Positions 28,863 through 38,470 are shown, numbered from the stretch's first letter. The stretch: 64,000 nucleotides of DNA from Devosia sp. (GCA_016713105.1 JADJPS010000021.1:349742-413741), one strand, 5' to 3'. Numbers and translations: made by a program. Notes: generated from the letters alone by a model not told the origin.

Positions 28863-31019
28863 TTGAAACCGGAACTGGTGCGCGGCGGCGGCAGTGCCGA
28901 CAGGCTTGGCGCCAACATCACCGCGGAGGGGATCAACTTCGCCGTCTATTCGGAGACCGCGACGGCGCTCTGGGTGTCGATCTACGACGAACTCGACCAT
29001 GAGGTCGGCCGGATCGAGCTCGATGGGCATGACGACCATGTTCACCATGGCCTCGTGGCCGGTCTTGGCGCCGGGACACGCTACGGCTTTCGCGCCGATG
29101 GCCGCTACGATCCCGAACAGGGGTTCTATTTCGATCCGAACAAGCTGCTGGTTGATCCCTACGCCAGGCGGCTCGACCGGGTGTATGTGCGCTCGCCTCG
29201 GCTGCGCTTGCCCCGCGAGGCCGCGGTGGACACCGCGCCGCTGATCCCCAAGGCAATCGTCGGCGGGGCGAGCAACGATCGGGCGATGCCGCGGCGCAAG
29301 CCGCCGACCCTGTTCTACGAACTGAACGTGCGCGGCTACACGATGCGCCACCCCTCCGTGCAGGGCCCGTTGCGCGGCACCCTGGCGGGGCTCACCACGC
29401 GGCGGGTGGTCGACCACCTGCGCTACCTTGGCGTCGACGCGGTCGAACTGATGCCGATTGCCGCCTTCATCGACGACGGGCATCTGCCGGCACTCGGGCT
29501 GACCAACGCCTGGGGCTACAACCCGGTGAGCTACTTCGCGGTCGATCCGCGCCTCGCGCCGCGCGGCCCGCAGGAACTGCGGAACATGACCGATGTCTAC
29601 CGCAAGGCGGGCATCTCGGTGATTCTCGACGTGGTCTACAACCACACCGGGGAGGGCGACGCCAACGGGCCCATCCTCAGCCTCAAGGGGCTCGACGCCC
29701 GCTCCTACTACCGGCACGTCGAGGCGGAAGGAAAGCAGCACCTCGTCAACGATACCGGCACCGGCAACACCTTGCGCTGCGACCATCCGGCGACGCAGCG
29801 GCTGGTGCTCGAGAGCCTGCGATACTGGGTCGAGGAGATGGGTGTCTCGGGGTTCCGCTTCGACCTCGCACCGGTGCTCGGGCGCGAGCCGGGGTTCAAC
29901 CCGAATGCGCAGATGCTGAAGATGATCAAGTCGGATCCGGTGCTGGGCAAGGCGATCCTCGTCGCCGAGCCGTGGGACCCGGGTCCGGGCGGCTATCAGC
30001 TTGGTCAGTTCGGCAAGGAGTTCCGTGAGTGGAACGACACCTACCGCGACGACGTGCGCTCGTTCTGGCGCGGCGACAAGGGCAAGATCGGGGCGCTGGC
30101 GGGCAAGGTGTCCGGCTCGGCGGAGATCTTCAACTTCGCCGGCCGGCGGCCGAGCGCCGGGGTGAACCTGCTCGCCGTGCATGACGGCTTCACGCTTGCC
30201 GATCTGGTCTCCTACCTCGACAAGCACAACGAGGCGAACGGCGAGGACAATCGCGACGGACACAATAACAACCAGTCCTGGAACTGCGGCAAAGAGGGCC
30301 CCACCGACGATGCGGCGATCAACGCGGCGCGACGGCGCGACGTGCGGGCGCTGCTCGCCACGCTGTTTGTCAGCCGTGGCCTGCCGCTGATCCAGCAGGG
30401 CGACGAATTCGGGCGGACACAGCGGGGCAACAACAACGCCTATGCCCAGGACAACGAGATCACCTGGCTCGACTGGGACAATGCCGACGGTGCGCTGGTC
30501 GACTTCGTCTCGGCGCTGAGCGAATTCCGCAAGCTGCACCCGGTACTGACGCGCGACCATTTCCTCACCGGGCATGCCCGGGGCGGGGTGCGCGACGTGA
30601 CCTGGCTGCATCCGGATGGACGGGAGATGTCCGGTGCGGATTGGAATGATGCCGCCGCCTCGGTACTGGGCATGCGGCTGCAGCATGGCGGGGAGGACCT
30701 GATCGTGTGGTTCAACAGACGGATCGAGCCGGTGGCCAGGCTCCCCGAGGGGTACTGGACGGTCGGCCTGGTCTCCGATGACAAGGCGGTGCTGCCGCTG
30801 GCCGACCGCGCCGCGACCCTGCCGCCGCGTTCCGTGGTGGCTTTGGTCAAGGGACAGATCCCACCGGAGCGGCCGATCGAGACGCCGCCCGGCGAACCGC
30901 AGGAAGTGCCCGCGCCGCAGCCCGAGCCCAGCCCCGAGCCACAGCCGGACGAGTTGCCCGGCAAGGCGCCGGCGGAACTGCCAGACATCAAGCCGGGCGA
31001 GGCGACACCGGAAGAGTAG
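28863..31019 (+). CDS. glgX: Glycogen debranching enzyme GlgX with Pro/Glu-rich tail
   Basis: 718 residues from TTG 28863, which lies after GAGGA at 28848; no nearer ATG keeps the conserved N-terminus (GANITAEGINFAVYS). N-terminal CBM48, then GH13 core with YNPVSYFAVDPR, DVVYNHTGEGD, nucleophile region GVSGFRFDLAPVLG, acid/base LVAEPWDPGPGGYQLGQF and VHDGFTLADLVSY. It cuts alpha-1,6 branches left by GlgP. The last ~50 residues (from PPERPIETPPG on) are almost only Pro, Glu, Gln and Ala and are not part of the enzyme fold. Last gene of the operon; converges with the GNAT gene 3 bp away. Confidence 0.93.
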   Translation: MKPELVRGGGSADRLGANITAEGINFAVYSETATALWVSIYDELDHEVGRIELDGHDDHVHHGLVAGLGAGTRYGFRADGRYDPEQGFYFDPNKLLVDPYARRLDRVYVRSPRLRLPREAAVDTAPLIPKAIVGGASNDRAMPRRKPPTLFYELNVRGYTMRHPSVQGPLRGTLAGLTTRRVVDHLRYLGVDAVELMPIAAFIDDGHLPALGLTNAWGYNPVSYFAVDPRLAPRGPQELRNMTDVYRKAGISVILDVVYNHTGEGDANGPILSLKGLDARSYYRHVEAEGKQHLVNDTGTGNTLRCDHPATQRLVLESLRYWVEEMGVSGFRFDLAPVLGREPGFNPNAQMLKMIKSDPVLGKAILVAEPWDPGPGGYQLGQFGKEFREWNDTYRDDVRSFWRGDKGKIGALAGKVSGSAEIFNFAGRRPSAGVNLLAVHDGFTLADLVSYLDKHNEANGEDNRDGHNNNQSWNCGKEGPTDDAAINAARRRDVRALLATLFVSRGLPLIQQGDEFGRTQRGNNNAYAQDNEITWLDWDNADGALVDFVSALSEFRKLHPVLTRDHFLTGHARGGVRDVTWLHPDGREMSGADWNDAAASVLGMRLQHGGEDLIVWFNRRIEPVARLPEGYWTVGLVSDDKAVLPLADRAATLPPRSVVALVKGQIPPERPIETPPGEPQEVPAPQPEPSPEPQPDELPGKAPAELPDIKPGEATPEE

Positions 31020-31022
31020 GGG

Positions 31023-31586
31023 CTACGGCTCGAATCCGAAGCGCCGGTACAGCCGCTGGGCCGGCGCATTGTAGATGTCGACCTTGAGTGCCACCTCCTC
31101 GCACCCCCGTCGGGCCAGCGACTCGATGGCGTTGGCGAGGAGCGCGGAGGCAATGCCGCGATGGCGCCAGCGGGCGTCGACCGCGAGGTCCTTGACGAAA
31201 CCCGACGTCCAGCACAGGCAGAAGCCGATGACTTCATCGCCGGCCCTGGCGACAGTGGCGAGGTTGCGGTCGAACTCGCTGTCGGTGGTGACGAGTTTCC
31301 ACCAGGCCAGCACGCTTTCCGGCACCGTGCCGAAGCCGCTGGCATAGGCGGCCTTGAGCAGGCGGTGGACGAGGGGCGCGTCGGCGGCGTCGAGCGGAAC
31401 GAGAGTGACGCCTTCCGGCAGCGATATGCCGGGGGACGGCGCCACGATGGGGCGGCGCAGCAGCAGGTAGCCCTCCGTGCGCCCGGTGGGATGCGATGCG
31501 GGCGGCGGCAGCGCCGTGCCGGCCGGGGCAGGCGGCCGTTCGAACCGGCGGGCGAAGCGTGACTTCGGGGGACGTGGGGATCTCAT
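31023..31586 (-). CDS. GNAT family N-acetyltransferase
   Basis: 187 residues. A basic Pro-rich N-terminus (MRSPRPPKSRFARRFERPP) precedes a GNAT fold: VTLVPLDAADAPLVHRLL at the start, motif A as VKDLAVDARWRHRGIASALLANAI (Q/RxxGxG/A acetyl-CoA loop as RHRGIA), and the C-terminal YNAPAQRLYRRFGFEP. ATG 31586 lies 20 bp after the ureG stop, so it is the last gene of the urease unit. Acceptor substrate unknown; a link to urea or polyamine metabolism is only positional. Confidence 0.85.
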   Translation of the reverse strand: MRSPRPPKSRFARRFERPPAPAGTALPPPASHPTGRTEGYLLLRRPIVAPSPGISLPEGVTLVPLDAADAPLVHRLLKAAYASGFGTVPESVLAWWKLVTTDSEFDRNLATVARAGDEVIGFCLCWTSGFVKDLAVDARWRHRGIASALLANAIESLARRGCEEVALKVDIYNAPAQRLYRRFGFEP

Positions 31587-31606
31587 CGGGTGCTCGCCCG
31601 GGGAGG

Positions 31607-32240
31607 CTACTCCGCGGCCTGGGCCGCTGCGAAGCCCCCCATCTTCTCGATGAAGGCGATGATCCGGTCGAGATCGGTGCGGCGCAGCAGGTCGGTGAAG
31701 ACGTAGGGGCGGCCGTCGCGGACCTTGATGGTGTCGGCTTCCATCACCTCGAGGCTGGCATTGACGTGGGGCGCGAGGTCGGTGTGGGTGATGATCAGCA
31801 GGTCCGAGCGCGAGATGGCGGGGCCGCCCTTGCGCGGGATCTTTTCCCCCTGCGCCACCGAGATGACATAGAGCGTGATGTCGGCGAGATCGGGCGAGAA
31901 GGTCGCAGCCAGGTTGTCGCCACCCGATTCGATGAGGATGATGTCGAGGTCGGGGAAACGTGCGATTGAGCTCGTCGATGGCCGCGAGGTTGAGCGAGGC
32001 GTCCTCGCGGATGGCGGTATGCGGGCAGCCACCGGTCTCGACCCCGACGATGCGATCCTCGGAGATGGCCTGCACCCGGTTGAGGATGAGCGCGTCCTCC
32101 TTGGTGTAGATGTCATTGGTGACGACCGCCATCGAGTAGCGGTCGCGCATGGCTTTCAGCAGCATTTCGCACAGGGTGGTCTTGCCGGAGCCGACCGGGC
32201 CGCCGATGCCGATGCGGATGGGTCCGTTGGAGGATTTCAC
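31607..32240 (-). CDS. ureG: Urease accessory GTPase UreG (frameshift)
   Basis: About 210 residues joined. SIMIBI GTPase that drives nickel insertion into urease with UreD, UreF and UreE. P-loop GGPVGSGKTTL at residues ~12-22, the metal-binding CPH within GVETGGCPHTAIREDASL, and after a frame slip near 31958 LIESGGDNLAATFSPDLAD and RSDLLIITHTDLAPHVN. Start GTG 32240 overlaps the DUF3995 stop (GTGA). One indel around AATCGCACGTTTCC explains the break. Confidence 0.95.
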
Positions 32241-32665
32241 ATGAACCTCATGAGCACGAGGACGAAGAAACCTGCGCCGACCAGCAGGCAGAGCGGGGAG
32301 TAGTTCCTGCGGTCGAGGGTAGCAAACGGCTCCTCGGGGAAGCGGGTGCGCCACCAGGCGGTATAGCCGGCAACGCCGCGAACGATGAAGGCAAGGCCGA
32401 CCGCGAGGCCCAGGAGAGACAGTCCGAGGCCGCCGGCCGAGTGGTCCGCGACCGACAGCGCGACGATCCCGGCCGCCAGCACCAGGATAGCGACCAGCAG
32501 GGCGCCCAGTCGGGGCACGCGGGTGACGCCGGGGCGACCGATCACCGCCCGCGCCAGCAGCACCGGATCGCGGATCGGCCACGGGCTGCCCAGGGCCCAG
32601 AGGAAATGGGCCAGTGCCACGGTGAGCAGCAGCACGAAGACCAGCGAGGCAATGCCCATGCTCAT
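32237..32665 (-). CDS. DUF3995 membrane protein in the urease cluster
   Basis: 142 residues with four hydrophobic segments (about 5-25, 50-70, 78-98, 122-140) and the C-terminal LDRRNYSPLCLLVGAGF typical of DUF3995. It overlaps both neighbours by 4 bp (ureF stop/this ATG; this stop/ureG GTG), so it is translated as part of the urease accessory operon. Function unknown; a membrane role in urease maturation or nickel/urea handling is an inference from place. Confidence 0.8.
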   Translation of the reverse strand: MSMGIASLVFVLLLTVALAHFLWALGSPWPIRDPVLLARAVIGRPGVTRVPRLGALLVAILVLAAGIVALSVADHSAGGLGLSLLGLAVGLAFIVRGVAGYTAWWRTRFPEEPFATLDRRNYSPLCLLVGAGFFVLVLMRFM

Positions 32666-33462
32666 GACCGGAATATCCTCGTAGCCAGCGTCTCGTGGCG
32701 CATCTGCGCGATGTCGGCGGCATAGGCGATGCTGCCCAGATCGGCAAGGGTCGCGGACGCCGCGGCCTGCGCCAGTGCGGCGACGCGGGGCTCGAGCGCG
32801 GACATGACGCGCAGGCCATCGGTCTGGCCGAGGGGGACGAGGCGGACGGCAACCGAGACCTGGCCGTGCACGGTCGCGGTGAGGAAGGCGAGCAGGGTCT
32901 CGATGAGCTCGATGTGATGCGCCGCCGCGATAGCGCCGACCGCGACGGGGTAGGGGCAGGGCTCGGGCAGCCGAGCCGGCGTCGCAGCCGGCCAGTGCTG
33001 CACGGCGCGGACATAGCTGTCGCCGGTGATCGTCGTTTCCAGCCAGCGCTCGCGGCTGGGGGTGAGGGCAAGGCTCAGGTCGGCGAGGTCCGAGAGGGCG
33101 GCGCGTGTGGCTTCCCCCCTCCCAACCTCCCCCACAAGGGGGGAGGTGTGCAGCGAGTTGCTGGCTTGATCTGTGCCAGAGTCACCGGCCGGCACCTCCC
33201 CCCTTGTGGGGGAGGTTGGGAGGGGGGTGACCACGGGCGCGATGCCGCGAACCACCCGCCACGCCTCCGCAAGCAATATCGCGTCGGTCTTGATCCCGCC
33301 GCTCGAAAGCGCGCCCTCGATCCAGTTCAGCAAGCGTTCGGAATCGGTTACGCGACGATCTGCGATCGCCGTCTCAAGTCCGGCCGACCAGGCGAAGGCG
33401 CCCACGGGAAAGGCGGGCGACAGCCAGGTGATCAGTTTCTGCAGGGCGGCGGGCGCGGTCAT
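32662..33462 (-). CDS. ureF: Urease accessory protein UreF with inserted palindromic element
   Basis: 266 residues against about 225 for the family. N-terminus WLSPAFPVGAFAWSAGLETAI and C-terminus GSIAYAADIAQMRHETLATRIFRS are classic UreF. Between ARG IAPV V and the ATRAALSDLADLSLAL segment, roughly residues 78-118, lies a segment (TPLPTSPTRGEV ... HTSPLVGEVGRG) encoded by a palindromic repeat and absent from the normal fold; the frame is kept through it. ATG 33462 overlaps the ureE stop (ATGA). UreF is the activator joining UreD and UreG on apo-urease. Whether the extra ~40 residues are tolerated is not known. Confidence 0.93.
   Translation of the reverse strand: MTAPAALQKLITWLSPAFPVGAFAWSAGLETAIADRRVTDSERLLNWIEGALSSGGIKTDAILLAEAWRVVRGIAPVVTPLPTSPTRGEVPAGDSGTDQASNSLHTSPLVGEVGRGEATRAALSDLADLSLALTPSRERWLETTITGDSYVRAVQHWPAATPARLPEPCPYPVAVGAIAAAHHIELIETLLAFLTATVHGQVSVAVRLVPLGQTDGLRVMSALEPRVAALAQAAASATLADLGSIAYAADIAQMRHETLATRIFRS
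33114..33227. repeat. Palindromic element, copy 1 (inside ureF)
   Basis: Two 35-bp arms, 33114-33148 and 33193-33227, are perfect reverse complements and enclose a 44-bp spacer. Each arm itself carries a small palindrome around ACAAGG (CCTCCCCCACAAGGGGGGAGG-like). The whole element is read in frame in ureF as TPLPTSPTRGEV ... SPLVGEVGRG. A second copy with the same arms lies at 41324-41436. Confidence 0.93.
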
Positions 33463-33932
33463 CGGTTGAGCAGGGCGTGCGCCGGTTCTGCATGTGCGTG
33501 CGCATATGCCCCTTCCTCCGGGTGAAACGGCTCGGAGATCTCGGTGACGGTGGCACCCAGTCCGAGCAGCATGGTGCGGATGACATGGTCGCGCAGGATC
33601 AGGATGCGGTCGGCCTCGACCTGGGCCTTGAGGTGGCGGTTGCCGAGGTGCCAGGCGAGGCGAAGCAGGTGCGCCGGATCGCGCCCGCGCACATCGTAGA
33701 GCCATTCCTCCCCGGCAATGATCTCGGCGAGCCGTCCGTCCTCGAGCCGGAGGGCACTGCGATCCTCGAGCGTGACGGGTTGCGGGAAGTCGACGAGCAC
33801 CTGATCGCCGTGCACGAGCGTGATGAGACGGCGCCGGACGCGACGTTCGTCATGGGGAAGGACGGCAAGGTCGAAGGCGGTTCCAGCTTCGGCAGGCGGC
33901 ACATAGGCCACCGCGCGAAAGATCTGCGGCAT
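33459..33932 (-). CDS. ureE: Urease accessory protein UreE
   Basis: 157 residues, nickel metallochaperone. N-terminal domain with LPHDERRVRRRLITLVHGDQ, C-terminal domain with RDPAHLLRLAWHLGNRHL containing the conserved metal-site HLGNRH. The tail is histidine-poor for the family but has FHPEEGAYAHAHAEPAHAL, five His in 25 residues. Start ATG 33932. Stop overlaps ureF start. About 85 bp after the MliC-like gene. Confidence 0.95.
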   Translation of the reverse strand: MPQIFRAVAYVPPAEAGTAFDLAVLPHDERRVRRRLITLVHGDQVLVDFPQPVTLEDRSALRLEDGRLAEIIAGEEWLYDVRGRDPAHLLRLAWHLGNRHLKAQVEADRILILRDHVIRTMLLGLGATVTEISEPFHPEEGAYAHAHAEPAHALLNR

Positions 33933-34017
33933 GGTCAGTCCAGTTGTCTGTCGAGGCTTCCCAACCTGTCCAGCCGAGACTAGCCGCTTGCGGCCGGCTG
34001 TAAAGGCCGAACAGCGG

Positions 34018-34359
34018 TCAGGGCGTGTCGCTGATTTCGCTGCAGGCGAGCGTACCGCCGTCAGTGACCTGCAGGTCGGTGAGCGTCGCCTCGCTGCCCT
34101 TGGTCCAGAACTCGAACTGGCCCGACACATATTTGGCGCCAGAGGCAGACATGACGTTGACGAAGACCAGCTTCTGCGGACCGAGCGGAACGATGGCCAG
34201 GAAGTTGGGCGAGGCGTTGACGAAGTCCACCGTGAAGGGATCGAGACCCTCGCAGTGGTACTGGACGATATTGCGCTCGAAACTGCCCGACAGGCTCAGC
34301 ACCACCTGGGCCGAGACATCGACATTGCCGAGCATGGCGGCGGTGGCCAGAGCTTCCAT
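34018..34359 (-). CDS. MliC-like (C-type lysozyme inhibitor domain) protein
   Basis: 113 residues. The core YHCEGLDPFTVDFVNASPN, the SASGAKYVSG motif and FEFWTKGSEATL match the MliC/PliC fold (conserved SGxxY and a C-terminal cysteine pairing with the one in YHC). These proteins are normally exported and protect against lysozyme; the N-terminus here (MEALATAAMLGNVDVSAQ) is only a weak signal peptide. GGAGGG precedes ATG 34359. It sits between a DUF29 gene and ureE on the same strand, an odd partner for urease genes. Confidence 0.7.
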   Translation of the reverse strand: MEALATAAMLGNVDVSAQVVLSLSGSFERNIVQYHCEGLDPFTVDFVNASPNFLAIVPLGPQKLVFVNVMSASGAKYVSGQFEFWTKGSEATLTDLQVTDGGTLACSEISDTP

Positions 34360-34409
34360 CGGCGGTTCCCTCCGCGCGAGCAGTGGCGGGAGGGTAGCTG
34401 ATTCTGTGG

Positions 34410-34868
34410 CTAGAGTTGGCCCGGCAGGAAATCGGGATCGAGGATCTGCTCGATCGTGTAGGGGCAGGTTTCGGGGAAGACCGCTTCGGGCAGTTTCGTT
34501 TCCTTGATGGCCTCAAACCGACCGATCACATATGAGCCGTCCAGCATCTCGCCGGGGCGACCCCTGAGACTCGGGCTTTCCTTGAGCAGGCGCCCGATAC
34601 GGTAGCGCTGCTCGAACAATGTCGCCTTCCAGCTGCTCGAACGCTGGCCAGGTTGAAACTCCCATTTCAGCAGATGCGCGAGGAGCACCTCCATGCGGCT
34701 GTCGATCTGGTACTTGTCCCCCCGTCCCAAGCTCTCCAACTCCTCGGCGACATTCTCCAGATCGACGCGATCGAACTTGCCGGCGCGGATGAGCACAGCC
34801 TGCTCCGCGCTCCACAGCGCGAAGTCGTCCTCATAGCCGGCGAGCTGTGCGGGATCGAGCTTGTTCAT
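34410..34868 (-). CDS. DUF29 domain protein
   Basis: 152 residues. The DUF29 pattern is clear: YEDDFALWSAEQAVLIRAGKFDRVDLENVAEELESLG, followed by SRMEVLLAHLLKW and SLRGRPGEMLDGSYVIGR. DUF29 proteins are widespread in alphaproteobacteria and cyanobacteria and have no established function. Lies 43 bp after ureC, same strand; likely cotranscribed but function in urease is not implied. Confidence 0.85.
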   Translation of the reverse strand: MNKLDPAQLAGYEDDFALWSAEQAVLIRAGKFDRVDLENVAEELESLGRGDKYQIDSRMEVLLAHLLKWEFQPGQRSSSWKATLFEQRYRIGRLLKESPSLRGRPGEMLDGSYVIGRFEAIKETKLPEAVFPETCPYTIEQILDPDFLPGQL

Positions 34869-34911
34869 GTCGGCATTATGCCCCCGAGCCGGGCGGGGTG
34901 CAAATCATCCC

Positions 34912-36625
34912 TCAGAACAGGAAATACCGCTGTGCCATCGGCAGCACCGTCGCCGGCTCGCAGGTGAGCAGTTCGCCGTCGGCGTGGACCACGTAGGTTT
35001 CCGGGTCGACATCGATGTGCGGAGTCGCCGAGTTGTGGATCATGGCGGCCTTGCCGATGCCGCCGCGGGTGTTTTCGACCGGCAGCATGGCCTTGGCGAC
35101 GCCGAGGCGGGCCTGCAGGCCGTTCTCGTAGGCGAGCCGCGACACGAAGGTCACCGAGGAGTTGGTCCTGAGCTTGCCGTAGGCGCCGAACATCGGCCGG
35201 TAGTGCATCGGCTGCGGGGTCGGGATCGAGGCGTTGGGATCGCCCATCGGGGCCGCCGCGATCGAGCCGCCGATCAGGATCATTTCCGGCTTCACGCCGA
35301 AAAAGGCCGGGTTCCAGAGCACGAGATCGGCGCGCTTGCCGACCTCGATCGAGCCGATATGCCGGCTCATGCCATGCGTGATCGCCGGGTTGATGGTATA
35401 TTTGGCAATATAGCGCTTCACGCGGAAATTGTCGTTGTCGCCGGTCTCCTCGGGCAGCGGTCCGCGCTGGCGCTTCATCTTGTCGGCGGTCTGCCAGGTG
35501 CGGATGATCACCTCGCCGACGCGGCCCATGGCCTGGCTGTCCGAGGAGATGATCGAGAAGGCGCCCATGTCGTGGAGGATGTCCTCGGCCGCGATGGTTT
35601 CCTTGCGGATGCGGCTCTCGGCGAAGGCGACGTCCTCAGGGATCGACGGCGACAGGTGGTGGCACACCATCAGCATGTCGAGATGCTCGGCGATGGTGTT
35701 GGCCGTATAGGGCCGTGTCGGGTTGGTGGACGACGGAATGACGTTGGGCAGGCCGCAGACCTTGATGATGTCGGGCGCGTGGCCGCCGCCGGCGCCCTCG
35801 GTGTGGAAGGCGTGGATGGTGCGGCCCTTGAAGGCCGCGACCGTGTCCTCGACGAAGCCCGATCTCGTTGAGCGTGTCGGTGTGGATCATCACCTGCACG
35901 TCGAGGTCGTCGGCGACGGACAAGGCAGTTGTCGATCGCTTGCGGGCGTCGTGCCCCAGTCCTCGTGCAGCTTGAGGGCAGCAGCGCCGGCCTCGATCAT
36001 CTCGAGCAGCGGTGCGGGCAGGGAAGCTGTTGCCCTTGCCGGCGAGGGCGAGGTTCATCGGGAACGCATCGAAGCTCTCGATCATGCGCTCGATATGCCA
36101 GGCGCCGGTGCAGGTCGTCGCCAGCGTGCCGTGGGCCGGGCCGGTGCCGCCGCCGAGCATGGTGGTGACGCCGCTCATCAGCGCCTCCTCGATCTGCTGC
36201 GGCGCGATGAAATGGATGTGGCTGTCGAAGCCGCCGGCGGTGAGGATCCTGCCTTCGCCGGCGATCGCTTCGGTGGACGGGCCGACGATGATGGTGACGC
36301 CGGGCTGGGTATCCGGATTGCCGGCCTTGCCGATGCCGGCGATGCGGCCGTCCTTCAGGCCGATATCGGCCTTGTAGATGCCGGTATGGTCGACGACGAG
36401 GGCGTTGGTGATGACGGTGTCGACCGCCCCCTGGACGCGGGTCGCCTGCGATTGGCCCATGCCGTCGCGGATGACCTTGCCGCCGCCGAACTTCACCTCC
36501 TCGCCGTAGGTGGTGAAGTCCTTCTCCACCTCGATGAACAGCTCCGTATCGGCCAGCCGCACCTTGTCGCCGGTGGTCGGGCCGTACATCTGGGCGTAGG
36601 TGGCACGGGAGATACGAGCGGGCAT
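34912..36625 (-). CDS. ureC: Urease alpha subunit UreC (three frameshifts)
   Basis: About 570 residues joined, full length. N-terminus RATYAQMYGPTTGDKVRLAD, metal histidines in GGFDSHIHFIAPQQ, carbamylated-lysine region readable in DNA as ALKLHEDWG, HTDTLNEIG, and the flap and distal part MVCHHLSPSIPEDVAFAESR; C-terminus VLPMAQRYFLF. Frames slip near 36027 (one T too many after GGCAACAGC), near 35945, and near 35863 (one G too many). All active-site segments are present in order, so the enzyme is probably intact in the organism. ATG 36625 follows GGAAAGGA. It hydrolyses urea with UreA and UreB but is separated from ureB by 3 kb. Confidence 0.95.
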
Positions 36626-36761
36626 GGGCAGTCCTTTCCGGCGACGCGTAGGTTTCTATTTCACCGCCTATTTTTCGGGCTGTCCAGTGATCTGCCGGAA
36701 AGATCGGCAGAAGTGACGCGCTGTCCGCAGGTAGGCGGGTGCTGCGGCAGCAGGAAGTGCC

Positions 36762-38327
36762 TCATGGCACCGAGGATGTGTCGGATGGCAGGGTCAGGTC
36801 CAGGGCATCGCGTTCGAAGCCCTTGCCCAGCGGGGTGTAGAGCAGCCCGCTCGCCAGGGGATAGGCAACGAGGCTGGCGCATTCGGTGGCGTCCACGGAG
36901 AGGGCGGAAATGCGCACGACCTCCGGTTGCCGCGAGCCCGTGCAGATGACCAGGGCCAGATCGTCATAGGCCGTTGCCTGCCCGGCAGCGTCGAGGACCC
37001 GCAACTCGAACGCGCACTTCCCCCCGATGCACGACGAGATGGTCTCGAAGCGCGCAATGTCGGGCCCGCCGATACGCGGCAGGCCGACGGTGCGCAAACC
37101 GGTGAACAGCAGGGTGGTGACGAAGAACACCGCGAGTGCGGCGACCAGCGGGACGGTGGAGCGCCGCATCTCGTCCCGCCAGACCGCGAGGACGCCGACA
37201 AAGGCGGTGGTCAGCAGCACCAGGGGCGGTATGAAGTCCCGGAAGAAGCCGTATCTGAGGTGCGGCGAGCCGGAGGGGGCCCCCGAAACATAGGCAAGGA
37301 CCAGGCCGCCGCCGGTGACGCAGGCAAACACGATGCCGATCGGAAGCCTCGGGATGTGCCGGGGGCGGAGGGCCACCAGGGCTGCAAGGCCGGCCACTGC
37401 GCCTGCCAGGCCGGGCAGTTGCAGCAGCAGGGGCTGCTTCCAGCTGTTGTAGCTGTCGGCGATGAAGCCGGTGGTCGGGGCCGCGGTCAGATCGCACAAG
37501 GTGGCGTAGCAGGTGTCCCAGAACAGCTGGATGGCCTTGGTGGGCGCCAGCTGAGGTGTCAGGACCATGCCGGATCCGTTCTGATACTGCCGGAAGAAGC
37601 TCCAGTTGTGGCTGAACACGCCGATGACGACGAACGCCGCGACGGCGCCCGCGGCAAGCGGCAGCGCCAGGTCGCGAAGGGCAATGACCGGCCGCGCGCG
37701 CAGCACCTGCCAATGTCGAGCGAGCGCGAGCGGGGCGACAAGCATGGCGGCGACCAGCGCGACCATGGCCTCGAACTGCCGAGTCTGCGCCAGGGCGATG
37801 GCCAGCGCGCCGATCAGTGCCGAACGCCAGCGCAGCGAGAGTCCCGACATCCCGACGACCACGATGGCGCCGAGCAGGGCAGCGGCCACGAAATGTGTCC
37901 AGGGGATGTCGGTGAAGGGGAGCCAGACGCTGCTGACGAGGGCCAGCACCGCCACGGCGGCGAGGGCAGCCTGAAAGGCGATGCCTGCGCCCGCGCGCTG
38001 CCGCAGGGCCACCGTCAGCATGAGAAGCGCGCAGGCGAAGAAGGTCAGTCGGCTCAGAATGATGAGGCTTTCGGCCGGCCCCAGACCGACGACCCGGGAA
38101 AGCATCCGGGTGACGGCGATGTAGCCGGGGCCGACCTTGGCACGCAATCGTTCGCTGGGCAGCCCGTGGTCGGTAGCGGTGACCGCCTCGAGGAAGACCG
38201 ACTGATCGTGCTAGTTGCCCGGCGTCGACGGACCGCTGCCGACCGGGCGCGGCACCAGCAGCAGCGCTATGGCCAGAACGGCGATGAGCAGGCTGATCGC
38301 CGTCGCGTGTCGTGGGCTGGGTGCCAC
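36762..38327 (-). CDS. Polytopic membrane protein, interrupted by an in-frame TAG
   Basis: A clean frame of 461 codons (from 38147) encodes about ten membrane segments and a ~110-residue soluble C-terminus with two Cys (SSCIGGKCAFELRVLD). Upstream the same frame continues through a TAG at 38211-38213 to GTG 38327, preceded by AGAGGA, giving a signal-anchor-like VAPSPRHATAISLLIAVLAIALLL and then SGPSTPGN-stop-HDQSVFLEAV. A change of TAC to TAG, or an error, would explain it. The GN-HDQSVFLEA layout with early periplasmic loop resembles GT-C type glycosyltransferases, but I cannot name a family. Lies between ureC and ureB. Confidence 0.6.
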
Positions 38328-38389
38328 GATGGTCCTCTCGATCGACATTCCCGCGTCATCTCAATCGCTTGCCGAGGCGGCAGTCCAGT

Positions 38390-38470
38390 GTCGACCGACC
38401 CGCCGACCTGAAGTCCGACGATGTGAGCGCCATCATCCTCTACCTGCGGTCGCTGCCGCCCAAGGGCTGA
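38390..38470 (+). pseudogene. 3' fragment of a cytochrome c-like gene
   Basis: The frame ending with TGA at 38468-38470 reads ADLKSDDVSAIILYLRSLPPKG, the typical last helix and tail of a small class-I cytochrome c. No CXXCH haem motif or start lies upstream; the reading frame runs into the 5' end of the opposite-strand membrane-protein gene. It looks like the remnant of a gene cut by rearrangement. Confidence 0.55.

Noticed and set aside
28842..30686. Long minus-strand open frame opposite glgX
   Set aside because: Antisense of a GC-rich gene; composition is not protein-like and no start context exists.
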